Shown: positions 6,927 to 16,685 of the stretch, one piece after another
Layout: every line of letters starts with the position of its first letter
Position numbering within the stretch: position 1 is the stretch's first letter
The notes under the pieces: generated by a model
What the model was told of the DNA's origin: nothing
Seen by the model: only the letters and a program-made list of their open reading frames with translations
Databases searched by the model: none
Assembly: GCA_021789945.1 (NCBI GenBank)
Contig: JAJYIS010000009.1
Location: 1-33,065, forward strand
Reading direction: 5' to 3'
Length of the DNA: 33,065 bases
From: Thermoplasmata archaeon
GTDB lineage: Archaea > Thermoplasmatota > Thermoplasmata > UBA10834
Made by a program: the position numbers and the translations under genes

Positions 6927-8345
6927 GTGAGCACCGATCCGACCCAACAATCCGTTCCCCCGGCCCCACCTGGGCCGGCGCCGGAGTTCTGCGCGCACTG
7001 TGGGACCAAGTTCAAGGAGGGAGCGGTGTTCTGCGAGATGTGCGGCGCTGTGCGCCCGTCGATCCACGCGTCCCCTCCGGCCAGCCACATGGATTGGAGG
7101 AACTGGGCGCTCCAGGCGAGGATGCGGCAGAGCACGGTCTCCCCGACGAACTGGAGGGCCGTCATCAAGGCGATGCTCTCCGTGTCGATGCTCACGGTGG
7201 TATTCACAATCATCGCCGGGCTGATCACGCTCATCTACGGCGTCGGGCTTGTCGTACCCTTCATACTCAACCAGGGCTACGCCCACACTGTGTTCTTCAT
7301 CCTGCCGTTCTTCGTAACGGTTGGCGAATTGACCGGCTACCCGCTATTGGTCTACTACTTCTTCGTGATCGCAGCCATAGTAGCCAGCTGCACTTGGGTG
7401 CTGCTCGTGAGCTACAAGACCTTCATGAAGGAGATGACCATGAAGGCGACCTCGAGGGAGCACAGCCCGCTGTTCGACATCTCCGGGCTCACCTTCGTGA
7501 ACGTGTTCGTGAGCGTGCTGATCGTCCTGATAGCCATGCTATTCGGGGTCGGCGACACGAACACGCCCATCGGAGGCAGCCTCCAGGAAAACCTCCTGGA
7601 ACTCGCGAACGCAGCAGTCTGGGAAGAGATTATCGTCAGAGTGCTCCTGATCGGCGTCCCGCTCCTGATCATCGACGTCATAAGGAGGAAGATGAGGAAG
7701 GACTGGTACGCCTACATACTCGGGGGCAAGTTCAAGTTCGGCCTGCCCGAGGTTGCGCTCGTGCTGATCTCGGCGACCATCTTCGGGTACGCGCACTACC
7801 TCGGCGGCTGGGGCGCTTGGAAGATACCGGCGGCGGCCATCGGAGGAGTGGCGTTCGGCTACCTGTTCCTCAAGTACGGCCTCCCGGCGGCCATCGTCAT
7901 GCACTTCGCGACGGACTACGCGAGCATGCCGGCGGATGTCTTCGGCTTCTCGCAGGTGCCCATTGAAGTCGTCCTCCTTCTCTGGCTGGGCCTCGGGATT
8001 GCGTTCTTCATATATTACATACTGAGGATAAGCGAGTTCATCTCCGGCAGGAGGCTCCTGGATCCGAAACCACAGCCGGTCCAGGGGTTCTGGCCGCAGC
8101 CTTGGCAGTACCAGCAGACGCCTATGTACGCGCAGCCGCCGTATCCGCCGGTCCAGAATCCGCCCTACCAGCCTCCGCCGTACCAATACCCTCCGCCCCC
8201 TCCACCCTCGCCTGGCCAGGAGATGCCGCCCGTCGTCCCGCAACAGGCGCATTACGGCGGATATGTCTGCCCGAGCTGCGGCTACATGGAGGCGCGATGG
8301 GTCAACGGGCGGTTCCAGTGCCTCAGGTGTGGACGGCTATCCTAG
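6927..8345 (+). CDS. CPBP-family intramembrane metalloprotease with N- and C-terminal zinc ribbons
   Basis: FCAHCGTKFKEGAVFCEMCGA at the N-terminus; multiple TM helices with EEIIVR, FGYAHYLGGW and MHFATDY motifs; Pro-rich linker; CPSCGYMEARWVNGRFQCLRCGRLS at the C-terminus. GTG start. Confidence 0.85.
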   Translation: MSTDPTQQSVPPAPPGPAPEFCAHCGTKFKEGAVFCEMCGAVRPSIHASPPASHMDWRNWALQARMRQSTVSPTNWRAVIKAMLSVSMLTVVFTIIAGLITLIYGVGLVVPFILNQGYAHTVFFILPFFVTVGELTGYPLLVYYFFVIAAIVASCTWVLLVSYKTFMKEMTMKATSREHSPLFDISGLTFVNVFVSVLIVLIAMLFGVGDTNTPIGGSLQENLLELANAAVWEEIIVRVLLIGVPLLIIDVIRRKMRKDWYAYILGGKFKFGLPEVALVLISATIFGYAHYLGGWGAWKIPAAAIGGVAFGYLFLKYGLPAAIVMHFATDYASMPADVFGFSQVPIEVVLLLWLGLGIAFFIYYILRISEFISGRRLLDPKPQPVQGFWPQPWQYQQTPMYAQPPYPPVQNPPYQPPPYQYPPPPPPSPGQEMPPVVPQQAHYGGYVCPSCGYMEARWVNGRFQCLRCGRLS

Positions 8346-9095
8346 GAGCCTCTCGAGCACCTTCTTGCTCTCGGCGCCGCTCTCGAGGTCCGTCGATTCT
8401 ACGATGATGTTGCCCTTGTACGACCTCTTCAGGACGGAGGCGATCTTCCTGATGTCGGCGGAGCCGTCGTCGACCCGGTTGTGCTGGTCCCACTGGCCCT
8501 CGTTGTTGTGAAGATGCACGTTGCCGAACATGGACACCAGCTTCAGGAACTCGTCCACCTGGCCGGCCGTGTTCGCGTGGCCCATGTCGAAGCATATCCC
8601 CAGGCCGGAGCCCTCGACGACCTCCAGGAGCTCGCTCGCCCGAGAGCAGGTAGCGTTCATGTTCCCCGGGAGGTTCTCTATCACGACCTTGACCGAGCGG
8701 TCGGAAGCGTAGGAGGAGATCTCCCTCACGGACTTCTTCGTGCGCTCGACCGCCTGGACCTTGTCCAGGAACGCGATCCCCTGGATGAAGCCTGGGTGGA
8801 CGGTCACGAGCCCGATCTCGAGCTTGTGGGCCGAGGCGATTGTCTTCTTGACCTCGTCGAGGGCCGCGAGCCTCATCGGCTCATAAACGCTCCCGATGTT
8901 GACATCGCTCAAGGGCGCGTGCACCTGGAACTCCATGCCGAGCGAATCCCTCCCGTAGGCGACCCCCTCGCCGATGAGTTCGAGCCTATCCTCCCCCTCC
9001 GAGAGTATCTCCCAGAGCTGGAATTCCTTGGAGATCTCCTCGACCATCTCCATGAACGGCGTCTGACAGAACAGGGGTGACCCGACGCCGATCAT
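8337..9095 (-). CDS. TIM-barrel sugar phosphate isomerase/epimerase (AP endonuclease 2 fold)
   Basis: MIGVGSPLFCQTPFMEMVEEISKEFQLWEI...FQVHAPLSDVNIGS...VTVHPGF...VVIENLPGN...GICFDMGHANTAG...VHLHNNEGQWDQH: metal-binding H/E/D pattern of the family. Confidence 0.88.
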   Translation of the reverse strand: MIGVGSPLFCQTPFMEMVEEISKEFQLWEILSEGEDRLELIGEGVAYGRDSLGMEFQVHAPLSDVNIGSVYEPMRLAALDEVKKTIASAHKLEIGLVTVHPGFIQGIAFLDKVQAVERTKKSVREISSYASDRSVKVVIENLPGNMNATCSRASELLEVVEGSGLGICFDMGHANTAGQVDEFLKLVSMFGNVHLHNNEGQWDQHNRVDDGSADIRKIASVLKRSYKGNIIVESTDLESGAESKKVLERLLG

Positions 9096-9472
9096 CCAGC
9101 CACCTCAGGCCTTGTGTGCGGCGCGATCCTGTCGATCACGCGCTCCATGTCGTCTGCAACGATGTCGACCTCGATGTCGCCCAGCGGGCGGTCCTCGTCG
9201 GAGAACGATATCCTGCCGACCGCGGCGACCTGCTTGTTCAGCCGGAACGTCGTCGAGGTCCCTGACAGCCCGCGCCTGAACACCGCCCGGGCAGCGTCTC
9301 TTATCTGCTGTCTCTTGAGCTGCTCTCCCAACGCCTCCACGGAATGCGCGATCCCGCTGATGTCCTCCTCGCCCGACAGCTCGGCGTCGGGGAAGAATGA
9401 CAATATCGCGTGGACCACCTTGTCCCTGTCCTCGGTGGGGTAGCATCTGGCCCTTACTCGGACCTCGAGCAT
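9092..9472 (-). CDS. UPF0201 family protein (COG1931; putative RNA-binding)
   Basis: MLEVRVRARCYPTEDRDKVVHAILSFFPDAEL...QQIRDAARAVFRRGLSGTSTTFRLNKQVAAVGRISFSDEDRPLGDIEV. Confidence 0.85.
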   Translation of the reverse strand: MLEVRVRARCYPTEDRDKVVHAILSFFPDAELSGEEDISGIAHSVEALGEQLKRQQIRDAARAVFRRGLSGTSTTFRLNKQVAAVGRISFSDEDRPLGDIEVDIVADDMERVIDRIAPHTRPEVAG

Positions 9473-9592
9473 GAGCCAGCGATGCCCAAGTGGATATTTA
9501 ACCCTGAGGCAGGGAGGGGTCGGCGCCGCACGCGAAACCAGACGAGCGCTAAGAAAAGTCTATTAGTCCACTGCGGCTGTAAGTCGGCAGAG

Positions 9593-11044
9593 ATGAAGAA
9601 CAGCATTCTCAAGATGTTCAATGACAAGGGGATCCTCATCGACCGCGACGCTGCGGACGCGCTCTCCAGCCTCCCGGACGCCGCGAAGTGCGCTGAGCTG
9701 ATCCTGGACGACGATGCCAACAGGCCCCTCGTGCTGACCAGGACGGACATAGAGAATTACGCTGCGTGCCTTGCGAGGAACATAGCCGTGAAGAAGCCAG
9801 CACCGCCTCTCGGAACGTCGGTCTCGATCGGTACGGGGGCCCCCGTGGAGGACCTGGTGGTCCTGAAGGACATCACCGGCAACTCGACCTGCGTGGGGAA
9901 TGTCATAGATTTCGCGAAGCTGTTCAACGACCGGTACAGCAGCCTGAAGAGGATCCTCGCGCACAGGCGCGAGATGTCCGGCCTCATCCCGATCGCCAAG
10001 GCGAAGAAGGTCCAGAGGGATGTCAGGTTCGTAGGCATCGTGAACGAGATCCGCACGACCAAGAACGGCCACACGCTCCTCGAGCTCGAGGATGAGGAGG
10101 ACAAGATCGGCGTGCTCATCATGAAGGGCTCGAGGAAGTCGAACGAGTCCTTCGTCAAGGACGAAGTGGTCGGGGTCGTCGGATCCTTCAGCAAGGACGG
10201 GGAGATCGTCGTCGCGAAGGAGTTCATCAGGCCGGACGTCCCCCTGAACAGCGGCATGGCGCCGAACGGCTCGGAGTCAGTCGTCGCGTTCGTGTCCGAC
10301 ATCCATGTCGGCAGCACCGAGTTCCTGAACGACGAATGGAACAGGTTCGTCTCTTGGCTGAACAAAGACGCAGTCGCCAAGGACATCAAGTACATCGTGA
10401 TGCCGGGGGACCTAGTGGACGGCATCGGCATCTATCCCAACCAGGAGGACGAGCTGCTGATCGAGGACGTGTACGCCCAGTACGCCGAGCTCGCCAGGCT
10501 GGTGAACATGATACCCAGCCGGATCAAGATAGTGATGATGCCGGGGAACCACGACGCCGTCAGGCTGGCGGAGCCCCAGCCCGCGCTTCCGAAGGAGGTG
10601 ACCTCGCTCTTCGACCCGAGGATAATGTTCGTCGGGAACCCCTGCTATCTTCAGATAGAGGGCAGGAACATCCTCGCGTACCACGGGAGGAGCATGGACG
10701 ACTTCGTCTCCAACGTGAGGAACCTGAGCTACTCCGCGCCCGGGGACATCATGAGGGAGATGCTCAGGAGGAGGCACATGGCGCCGATCTACGGGGAGAA
10801 GACGGCCCTCGCGCCCGAGCAGAAGGACTACCTGGTCATCGACCGGGTGCCCGAGATATTCGTCACCGGGCACGTGCACGCGTGCTCCGTGGGGGAGTAC
10901 CGAGGGATCAAGCTCATCAACGCGTCCGCATGGCAGGCCCAGACTTCCTTCCAGAGGATGCACAACCAGATCCCGGACCCGGCGAAGGTGCCCATGGTCA
11001 ACCTGGGCACAGGCGAGGTCTGGGTAGAGGACTTCTCGTCCTGA
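9593..11044 (+). CDS. polB: Archaeal DNA polymerase II (PolD) small subunit DP1
   Basis: From ATG 9593; OB-fold region, then phosphoesterase motifs VSDIHVGS, MPGDLVDGIG, MMPGNHDAVRLAEPQPALP, YHGRSMDDF, VTGHVHAC. Confidence 0.93.
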   Translation: MKNSILKMFNDKGILIDRDAADALSSLPDAAKCAELILDDDANRPLVLTRTDIENYAACLARNIAVKKPAPPLGTSVSIGTGAPVEDLVVLKDITGNSTCVGNVIDFAKLFNDRYSSLKRILAHRREMSGLIPIAKAKKVQRDVRFVGIVNEIRTTKNGHTLLELEDEEDKIGVLIMKGSRKSNESFVKDEVVGVVGSFSKDGEIVVAKEFIRPDVPLNSGMAPNGSESVVAFVSDIHVGSTEFLNDEWNRFVSWLNKDAVAKDIKYIVMPGDLVDGIGIYPNQEDELLIEDVYAQYAELARLVNMIPSRIKIVMMPGNHDAVRLAEPQPALPKEVTSLFDPRIMFVGNPCYLQIEGRNILAYHGRSMDDFVSNVRNLSYSAPGDIMREMLRRRHMAPIYGEKTALAPEQKDYLVIDRVPEIFVTGHVHACSVGEYRGIKLINASAWQAQTSFQRMHNQIPDPAKVPMVNLGTGEVWVEDFSS

Positions 11045-11065
11045 AGGGTATGTCAAAGGATTGAT

Positions 11066-12463
11066 ATGGGCCGACTGGTTTTTCCCACCGTGCGCGACCT
11101 CGATCCCTTCTTCAAGCCGAAATCTGTCGCAGTCATAGGCGCGACGCCGTTGCCGGGGAAGATAGGCAACATCATAATCGAGAACCTCTACAGCGACGGC
11201 TTCCCGGGCAAGATATTCCTCGTGAACCCCAACTACCAGGAGATCCTAGGGCTGAAATGCTACCCGACCGTGCTCGACCTCCCGGAGACGCCGGACATGG
11301 TCGTGGTGGTCGTACCAGCGAAGCTGGTCCCCGACGTGATGGAGCAGATCGGGCAGAAGGGGGTCAAGGCGGTGACGATCATCTCCGCCGGGTTCTCGGA
11401 AGGGGATGAGGAGGGCAAGCAGCGGGAGAAGGCGGTGCTCGAGGTCGCCAAGAAGTACGGGATCAGGATCGTCGGCCCGAACTCCCTCGGGGTCATCTCT
11501 CCCCACCACAAGCTCAACGCGTCGTTCGCGAGGATGGCACCGCTCGCAGGGTCAATAGCGTTCTTCTCCCAGAGCGGGGCGTTCTGCACCGCGGCGATCG
11601 AGTACTCGGTGAGCGAGATGCTGGGGTTCTCGGCGTTCGTCAGCTCGGGGAACAAAGCGGACGCAGACGACGCCGATTATGTCCGGTACTTCGCCTCAGA
11701 CCCGAAGACGACCTGCATCGCCGCGTACATGGAGTCGACCAGGAAAGGGCACGAGCTCTTCCTGGCACTGGACAGGGCCTCCAGGAAGAAGCCCATCGTC
11801 ATCCTGAAGTCCGGAAGGTCGCCGAGAGGCGCGAAGGCCGCGACCTCCCACACGGGCGCCCTGGCTGGCTCGGACGCGTCGTTCGACGCCGTGTTCAAGC
11901 AGACGGGGGTCTACAGGGCGAAGACCATGTTCGAGCTGTTCGACGCCGCGCAGGCGCTCTCCGGGCAGCCCCCGATGGTAGGGGACGGCATCGCCATCGT
12001 CACGAACGCCGGAGGCATGGGAGTCATCGCGACCGACTGCGCGAGCGACCTGGACCTCCCGCTCGCGGACCTCTCGAAGGAGACCCTCGACAAGATAGGC
12101 AAGGTCTGTCCGCCGACCTGGAGCTGGGGGAACCCGATCGACATCATCGGGGACGCCGACACCGCGAGGTACGCCAACGTCCTGCAGATCGTGGGCCAGG
12201 CCCCCGAAGTGAAGGGCATCCTCGTGATAGCCGCGAGGCAGGCGGCGACGAACCTATTCCAGATCGCCAAGTGGATATCCATAACCGCGAAGCTGAGCAG
12301 CAAGCCTACGGTCGCATGCTTCGCGGGAATCGAGGACCCCGAGTCCGAACAGTTCCTGGACGGCAAGGGGATACCCGTCATGTCCGTGCCAGAGCGCGCG
12401 ATAACGGCGCTGCATGCGCTCTCCGTTCGGGGCAAATACCTGCAGAAGAAGAAGCTGATCTGA
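11066..12463 (+). CDS. Acetate/acyl-CoA synthetase (ADP-forming), alpha subunit
   Basis: LDPFFKPKSVAVIGATPLPGKIGNIIIENL...GPNSLGVISP...SHTGALAGSDASFDAVFKQTGVYR; ends without an ATP-grasp (beta) domain. Confidence 0.92.
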   Translation: MGRLVFPTVRDLDPFFKPKSVAVIGATPLPGKIGNIIIENLYSDGFPGKIFLVNPNYQEILGLKCYPTVLDLPETPDMVVVVVPAKLVPDVMEQIGQKGVKAVTIISAGFSEGDEEGKQREKAVLEVAKKYGIRIVGPNSLGVISPHHKLNASFARMAPLAGSIAFFSQSGAFCTAAIEYSVSEMLGFSAFVSSGNKADADDADYVRYFASDPKTTCIAAYMESTRKGHELFLALDRASRKKPIVILKSGRSPRGAKAATSHTGALAGSDASFDAVFKQTGVYRAKTMFELFDAAQALSGQPPMVGDGIAIVTNAGGMGVIATDCASDLDLPLADLSKETLDKIGKVCPPTWSWGNPIDIIGDADTARYANVLQIVGQAPEVKGILVIAARQAATNLFQIAKWISITAKLSSKPTVACFAGIEDPESEQFLDGKGIPVMSVPERAITALHALSVRGKYLQKKKLI

Positions 12464-12469
12464 GCTTTA

Positions 12470-12595
12470 TCACCCTACGAGCTGCATGAGGATTATCACA
12501 GCCCCGAGTCCGATGAACACGAGGCTCGATATGAAACCTATCCAGAAGAGCCTCATCATGAACTTCCGGTCAGTCAAAAGCTTCTCGAGCGTCAC
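12470..12595 (-). CDS. Small single-TM membrane protein at the end of the A-ATPase operon (AhaG position); unlisted micro-ORF
   Basis: GTG start 4 nt downstream of the atpD stop: (M)TLEKLLTDRKFMMRLFWIGFISSLVFIGLGAVIILMQLVG*, 41 aa with one strong TM segment. Too short for the supplied track. Confidence 0.65.
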   Translation of the reverse strand: MTLEKLLTDRKFMMRLFWIGFISSLVFIGLGAVIILMQLVG

Positions 12596-12599
12596 TCGC

Positions 12600-13241
12600 T
12601 CACGCCTCTAATGCCTTCGCGGTCTTGCCCTTGATCCGCTTCAGCCTGAAGGTGTTGTCGCGCTCCATCTCCTCGAGCCTGAACCTGATGAACCGCTCGA
12701 CCTCCTCGAGGTCGGGGAGCACCTTGAACTCGAGGGCGTTCACCCGGCGCTTGGTCCGCTCGATCTCGTCCAGCAGCTTCTTCATTGTCGTCTCGAGCTC
12801 CGCGGCCTTGACCACGGTCTCGACCAGCTTCTCGTAGGCGTCCGTGGCCTCGTCTATCCTCGGGGAGGTCCCGATTATGCCATAGCCCCTCTCGTCCAAA
12901 GGAGCGACGATCCTGCTCGACTTGATGTCTGGCACCACGACCCCCATCAGGTTCCTGCTCCTGAGCTTGATCTCGGGATGGGTGGACAGCGCGTACGCCG
13001 CCGACCGGACCGCGATCGCCCCGTCGACAGCGTTCGCGACCGCGATCCTCTCTTGGGCCTCCCTGTAGCGCCTCGCGATCTCCACCCTGAGGTCCTTGGA
13101 CTGGTCGAGTATCTTGAAGAACTCGAGTATGAGCCCGTCCCGCTTGAGCTTGAGGATCTTGTGGCCGTTCTTGGTGAGCTTGATCTTCTTGGTCACCTCG
13201 AGCAGCTCGGACCGGGTGGGCTGGATCTCTCGCACGGGCAT
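12600..13241 (-). CDS. atpD: A-type ATP synthase subunit D
   Basis: MPVREIQPTRSELLEVTKKIKLTKNGHKILKLKRDGLILEFF...RTKRRVNALEFKVLPDLEEVERFIRFRLEEMERDNTFRLKRIK. Confidence 0.96.
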   Translation of the reverse strand: MPVREIQPTRSELLEVTKKIKLTKNGHKILKLKRDGLILEFFKILDQSKDLRVEIARRYREAQERIAVANAVDGAIAVRSAAYALSTHPEIKLRSRNLMGVVVPDIKSSRIVAPLDERGYGIIGTSPRIDEATDAYEKLVETVVKAAELETTMKKLLDEIERTKRRVNALEFKVLPDLEEVERFIRFRLEEMERDNTFRLKRIKGKTAKALEA

Positions 13242-13248
13242 CTGTCCA

Positions 13249-14628
13249 TCACTTCTTCTTCATGGTCGGGTGGTACTTCTCTATGAACTTGCGGTCGATC
13301 TTGGTGAGCGAGTCCACGGGCAGCGCGGACAGGAGCTCCCAGCCGAGGTCCAGGGTCTGCGCGATTGTCCTGTCCTCGTCCTTCCCCTGCCGTACGAACC
13401 TGTCCTCGAACGAGTCCGCGAAGTCGAGGAACTTCCTGTCGCGCTCGGACAGCGCCTCCTTGCCGACGATCGCCACCAGGCCCCTGAGGTCCCTTCCCTC
13501 CGCATATGCCGCGTAGAGCTGGTCCGAGACGGCCCTGTGGTCCTCCCTCGTGTGCCCAGGGCCTATGCCCTGGCCCATGAGTCTGGAAAGGGACCGCTCG
13601 ACGGCTATCGGCGGGAACACGCCCTTCCTGTGCAGATCCCTCGAGGCGACGATCTGCCCCTCGGTGATGTATCCCGTGAGGTCGGGGATCGGGTGCGTGA
13701 TGTCGTCGCCGGGCATCGACAGTATCGGGAACTGCGTGATCGAGCCCGTCTTGCCCTTGATCCTGCCCGCGCGCTCGTACATGCTCGCGAGGTCGGTGTA
13801 CATGTACCCTGGGTAGCCCCTCCTCGCCGGCACCTCCTCCCTCGCGGCGCCGATCTGCCTGAGCGCCTCGCAGTAGTTCGTGATGTCCGTGAGGATGACC
13901 AGCACGTGCATGTTCAGGTCGAACGCGAGGTACTCAGCCGTGGTGAGGGCGAGCTTCGGCGTGAGCAGCCGCTCGATCGCGGGGTCATCCGCGAGGTTGA
14001 GGAACACGACCGCCCGCTTCAGCGCGCCCGTCCTCTCGAAGTCCTGCATGAAGTACTGGGCCTCCTCGCTCGTGATGCCCATAGCGGCGAACACCACCGC
14101 GAACTCCTCCTTCTTCCCGACCACCTTCGACTGCCTCGCGATCTGGAGCGCGATATCGTTGTGCGGGAGCCCGGAGCCCGAGAAGATCGGCAGCTTCTGC
14201 CCCCTGACGAGGGTGTTCATGCCGTCGATCGACGATATCCCCGTCTGGATGAACTCGCGTGGGTTGTCCCTTGCCCACGGGTTGATCGCCGCGCCGATGA
14301 TCTCGAGCCTCTTCTCGGGTATGATCGGCGGGCCCTTGTCGAGCGGGTCCCCAGAGCCGGACAGTATCCTTCCGAGCATGTCCTTCGAGACCGGCATTTT
14401 GACGGTCTCTCCCAGGAACTTCACGCCCGAGGCCTTGTCTATCCCGCCGGTCCCCTCGAACACCTGCACGACGACGACCTCGTCCGATGAGTCCAGCACC
14501 TGGCCCCTCTTGGTCGAGCCGTCCGGGAGCGCGATCAGCACGAGCTCGCCGTACCCGACGGGCTCGGTCTTCTCGACGAACACGAGTGGACCTGCGATCT
14601 GGCTGATCGTGTGATATTCCTTGACCAT
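13249..14628 (-). CDS. atpB: A-type ATP synthase subunit B
   Basis: [32 protein letters not shown]...[20 protein letters not shown]...[20 protein letters not shown]...[12 protein letters not shown]. Confidence 0.97.
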   Translation of the reverse strand: MVKEYHTISQIAGPLVFVEKTEPVGYGELVLIALPDGSTKRGQVLDSSDEVVVVQVFEGTGGIDKASGVKFLGETVKMPVSKDMLGRILSGSGDPLDKGPPIIPEKRLEIIGAAINPWARDNPREFIQTGISSIDGMNTLVRGQKLPIFSGSGLPHNDIALQIARQSKVVGKKEEFAVVFAAMGITSEEAQYFMQDFERTGALKRAVVFLNLADDPAIERLLTPKLALTTAEYLAFDLNMHVLVILTDITNYCEALRQIGAAREEVPARRGYPGYMYTDLASMYERAGRIKGKTGSITQFPILSMPGDDITHPIPDLTGYITEGQIVASRDLHRKGVFPPIAVERSLSRLMGQGIGPGHTREDHRAVSDQLYAAYAEGRDLRGLVAIVGKEALSERDRKFLDFADSFEDRFVRQGKDEDRTIAQTLDLGWELLSALPVDSLTKIDRKFIEKYHPTMKKK

Positions 14629-14631
14629 GCA

Positions 14632-16374
14632 TCACACCCCCAGCTCGGCGAACTGCTTGTCCATCGACGCCGACACCGTCTTGATGTCCTGGTCGATCGT
14701 CTCCTCGAACTTCAGCTTGCCCAGGTCGGCCCTGCACTTCAGCGACGCTATCCTGTCCAGGGGGACCTCGAGCGCGATCGCCTTCTTCGCGAGCTCCGAG
14801 AACTTCCGGATGGCGCTCATGTAATCGTACTGCCGCTTGAGCGGGCTGTAGGTGTCGACCGGGTGGTACGCGCTCTGCTGCAAGAAGAACTCCCTGATCA
14901 TCCTCGCGACCTCGAGCGTCAGCCTCTGCTCCTCGGGGAGCGCGTCGGAGCCGACGAGCTGCACAATCTCCTGGAGCTCGGACTCCTTCTGGAGGGTCTC
15001 CATCGCCCACAGCCTCAGCTTGTTCCAGTCCTCGGCGACGTTCTTGACGTACCAGTCCTCGAGGATCGGGCTGTACAGGCTGTAGGAGGTCAGCCAGTTG
15101 ATGGCCGGGAAGTGCCTCCTCTCCCTCAGCTTCGAGTCCAAGGCCCAGAAGACCTTGACGATCCTCAGGGTGTTCTGCGTGACGGGCTCGCTGAAGTCGC
15201 CGCCGGACGGGGAGACCGCTCCGATCACGGATATGGAGCCGGTCTCTCCGCTCAGGGTCTTCACTCGGCCGCACCTCTCGTAGAACTCCGAGAGCCTGGA
15301 GGCGAGATAGGCGGGATAGCCCTCCTCGCCCGGCATCTCCTCCAGCCTGGAGGATATCTCCCTCATCGCCTCGGCCCATCGCGAGGTCGAGTCGGCCATC
15401 AAGGAGACATCATATCCCATGTCCCTGTAGTACTCGGCGACAGTGATACCCGTGTACACGGACGCCTCTCTCGCTGCGACAGGCATGTTGGATGTGTTCG
15501 CCACGAGGACCGTCCTTCCCATGAGCGGCTTGCCGGTCTTCGGGTCCTCGAGCTCGGGGAAGCTAGTGAGCACCTCGGTCATCTCGTTCCCCCGCTCCCC
15601 ACAGCCGACATAGACGACGATCTGCGCGTCGCTCCACTTCGAGAGCTGTTGCGAGGTGACGGTCTTCCCGGTCCCGAAACCTCCGGGAATCGCGGCGGTG
15701 CCTCCCTTCGCGAGCGGGAAGAGCATGTCCAGGACCCTCTGGCCAGTGACGAGCGGGATGTCCGGGAGCAGCTTGTCCACATACGGCCTAGAGTGCCTCA
15801 CGGGCCATCTCTGCATCAGCCTCATCTCGTGGCCGGAGTCGAGCTCCCCGATGGAGTCCTCGACCGCGAACTCTCCCTCGGATATGCTCGTGACCTTGCC
15901 CTTTGCGTCCGCCGGTAGCAGGACCTTGTGAACGATGTTGCCCTCCGGGACCTCGCCGATGATGGCACCGCCCTGGAGGTCAGCGCCCTTCTTCACCGTG
16001 GGGGTGAACTTCCACTTCTTCTGCCTGTCAAGCCCTGGCGCGGTGACGCCCCTGGACACGAAGTCCCCCTGCTTGTCCCTGAGGACAGGCAGCGGCCGCT
16101 GGACGCCGTCATAGACACTCGACAAGAGCCCTGGCCCGAGCTCGACCTGGAGCGGAGCTCCGGTGTCGACGACCTCTTCGCCAGGCCTGATGCCCGAGGT
16201 GTCCTCGTACACTTGGATGACGGTCTTGTCGCCGACCAGCTTGATGACTTCGCCCATGAGCTTCAGGTCGCCCACGAACACGACGTCGTACATCCTCGGC
16301 GAGACGCCCTGAGCTGTCACGACCGGCCCCGCCACCCTAGTTATCTGTCCCTTCTTCTTCTCTGCCATACTCAC
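14632..16374 (-). CDS. atpA: A-type ATP synthase subunit A (catalytic)
   Basis: [27 protein letters not shown]...[41 protein letters not shown]...[32 protein letters not shown]; no intein. Confidence 0.97.
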   Translation of the reverse strand: MSMAEKKKGQITRVAGPVVTAQGVSPRMYDVVFVGDLKLMGEVIKLVGDKTVIQVYEDTSGIRPGEEVVDTGAPLQVELGPGLLSSVYDGVQRPLPVLRDKQGDFVSRGVTAPGLDRQKKWKFTPTVKKGADLQGGAIIGEVPEGNIVHKVLLPADAKGKVTSISEGEFAVEDSIGELDSGHEMRLMQRWPVRHSRPYVDKLLPDIPLVTGQRVLDMLFPLAKGGTAAIPGGFGTGKTVTSQQLSKWSDAQIVVYVGCGERGNEMTEVLTSFPELEDPKTGKPLMGRTVLVANTSNMPVAAREASVYTGITVAEYYRDMGYDVSLMADSTSRWAEAMREISSRLEEMPGEEGYPAYLASRLSEFYERCGRVKTLSGETGSISVIGAVSPSGGDFSEPVTQNTLRIVKVFWALDSKLRERRHFPAINWLTSYSLYSPILEDWYVKNVAEDWNKLRLWAMETLQKESELQEIVQLVGSDALPEEQRLTLEVARMIREFFLQQSAYHPVDTYSPLKRQYDYMSAIRKFSELAKKAIALEVPLDRIASLKCRADLGKLKFEETIDQDIKTVSASMDKQFAELGV

Positions 16375-16384
16375 CGCACTCCCG

Positions 16385-16684
16385 CTAACCAGACTTGTAA
16401 AGGTCGATCCCCATCGCCTTTCGAACCTTATCCCTCATGTCGCCCTCGTCCTCTCCCACCGGGATGACGACGGGGTCGACGCTCGCCATCATCTTCGTCC
16501 TCAGCTGCGGTGGCAGCCTCTCCAGGTCCTTCGTGTGCACCGCGAGTATGCCCACACTCTCTTCGTCCATGACGCGGACCAACGTCTCCATCAGCTTGTC
16601 CGGCGTGACGCTGTACACCTTCCTTATGCCCGCGAGGCGAAAGCCCGTCACGAACTCCTCGGAACCCACGACAGCTATCTCCAT
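16385..16684 (-). CDS. atpF: A-type ATP synthase subunit F
   Basis: [26 protein letters not shown]...[27 protein letters not shown]; operon position. Confidence 0.93.
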   Translation of the reverse strand: MEIAVVGSEEFVTGFRLAGIRKVYSVTPDKLMETLVRVMDEESVGILAVHTKDLERLPPQLRTKMMASVDPVVIPVGEDEGDMRDKVRKAMGIDLYKSG

Positions 16685-16685
16685 G

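Noticed and set aside
8101-8225. Apparent short tandem repeat (CCGCC/TACCAG-like) in the CPBP gene
   Set aside because: Explained by a Pro/Gln/Tyr-rich coding linker; not a non-coding repeat or CRISPR.
13096-14490. Long plus-strand ORFs opposite the ATP synthase genes (e.g. 13096..14490, 14611..15918, 16437..17735)
   Set aside because: Arg/Leu/Val/His-rich antisense translations produced by high-GC codon bias. The minus strand encodes well-recognised ATP synthase subunits.
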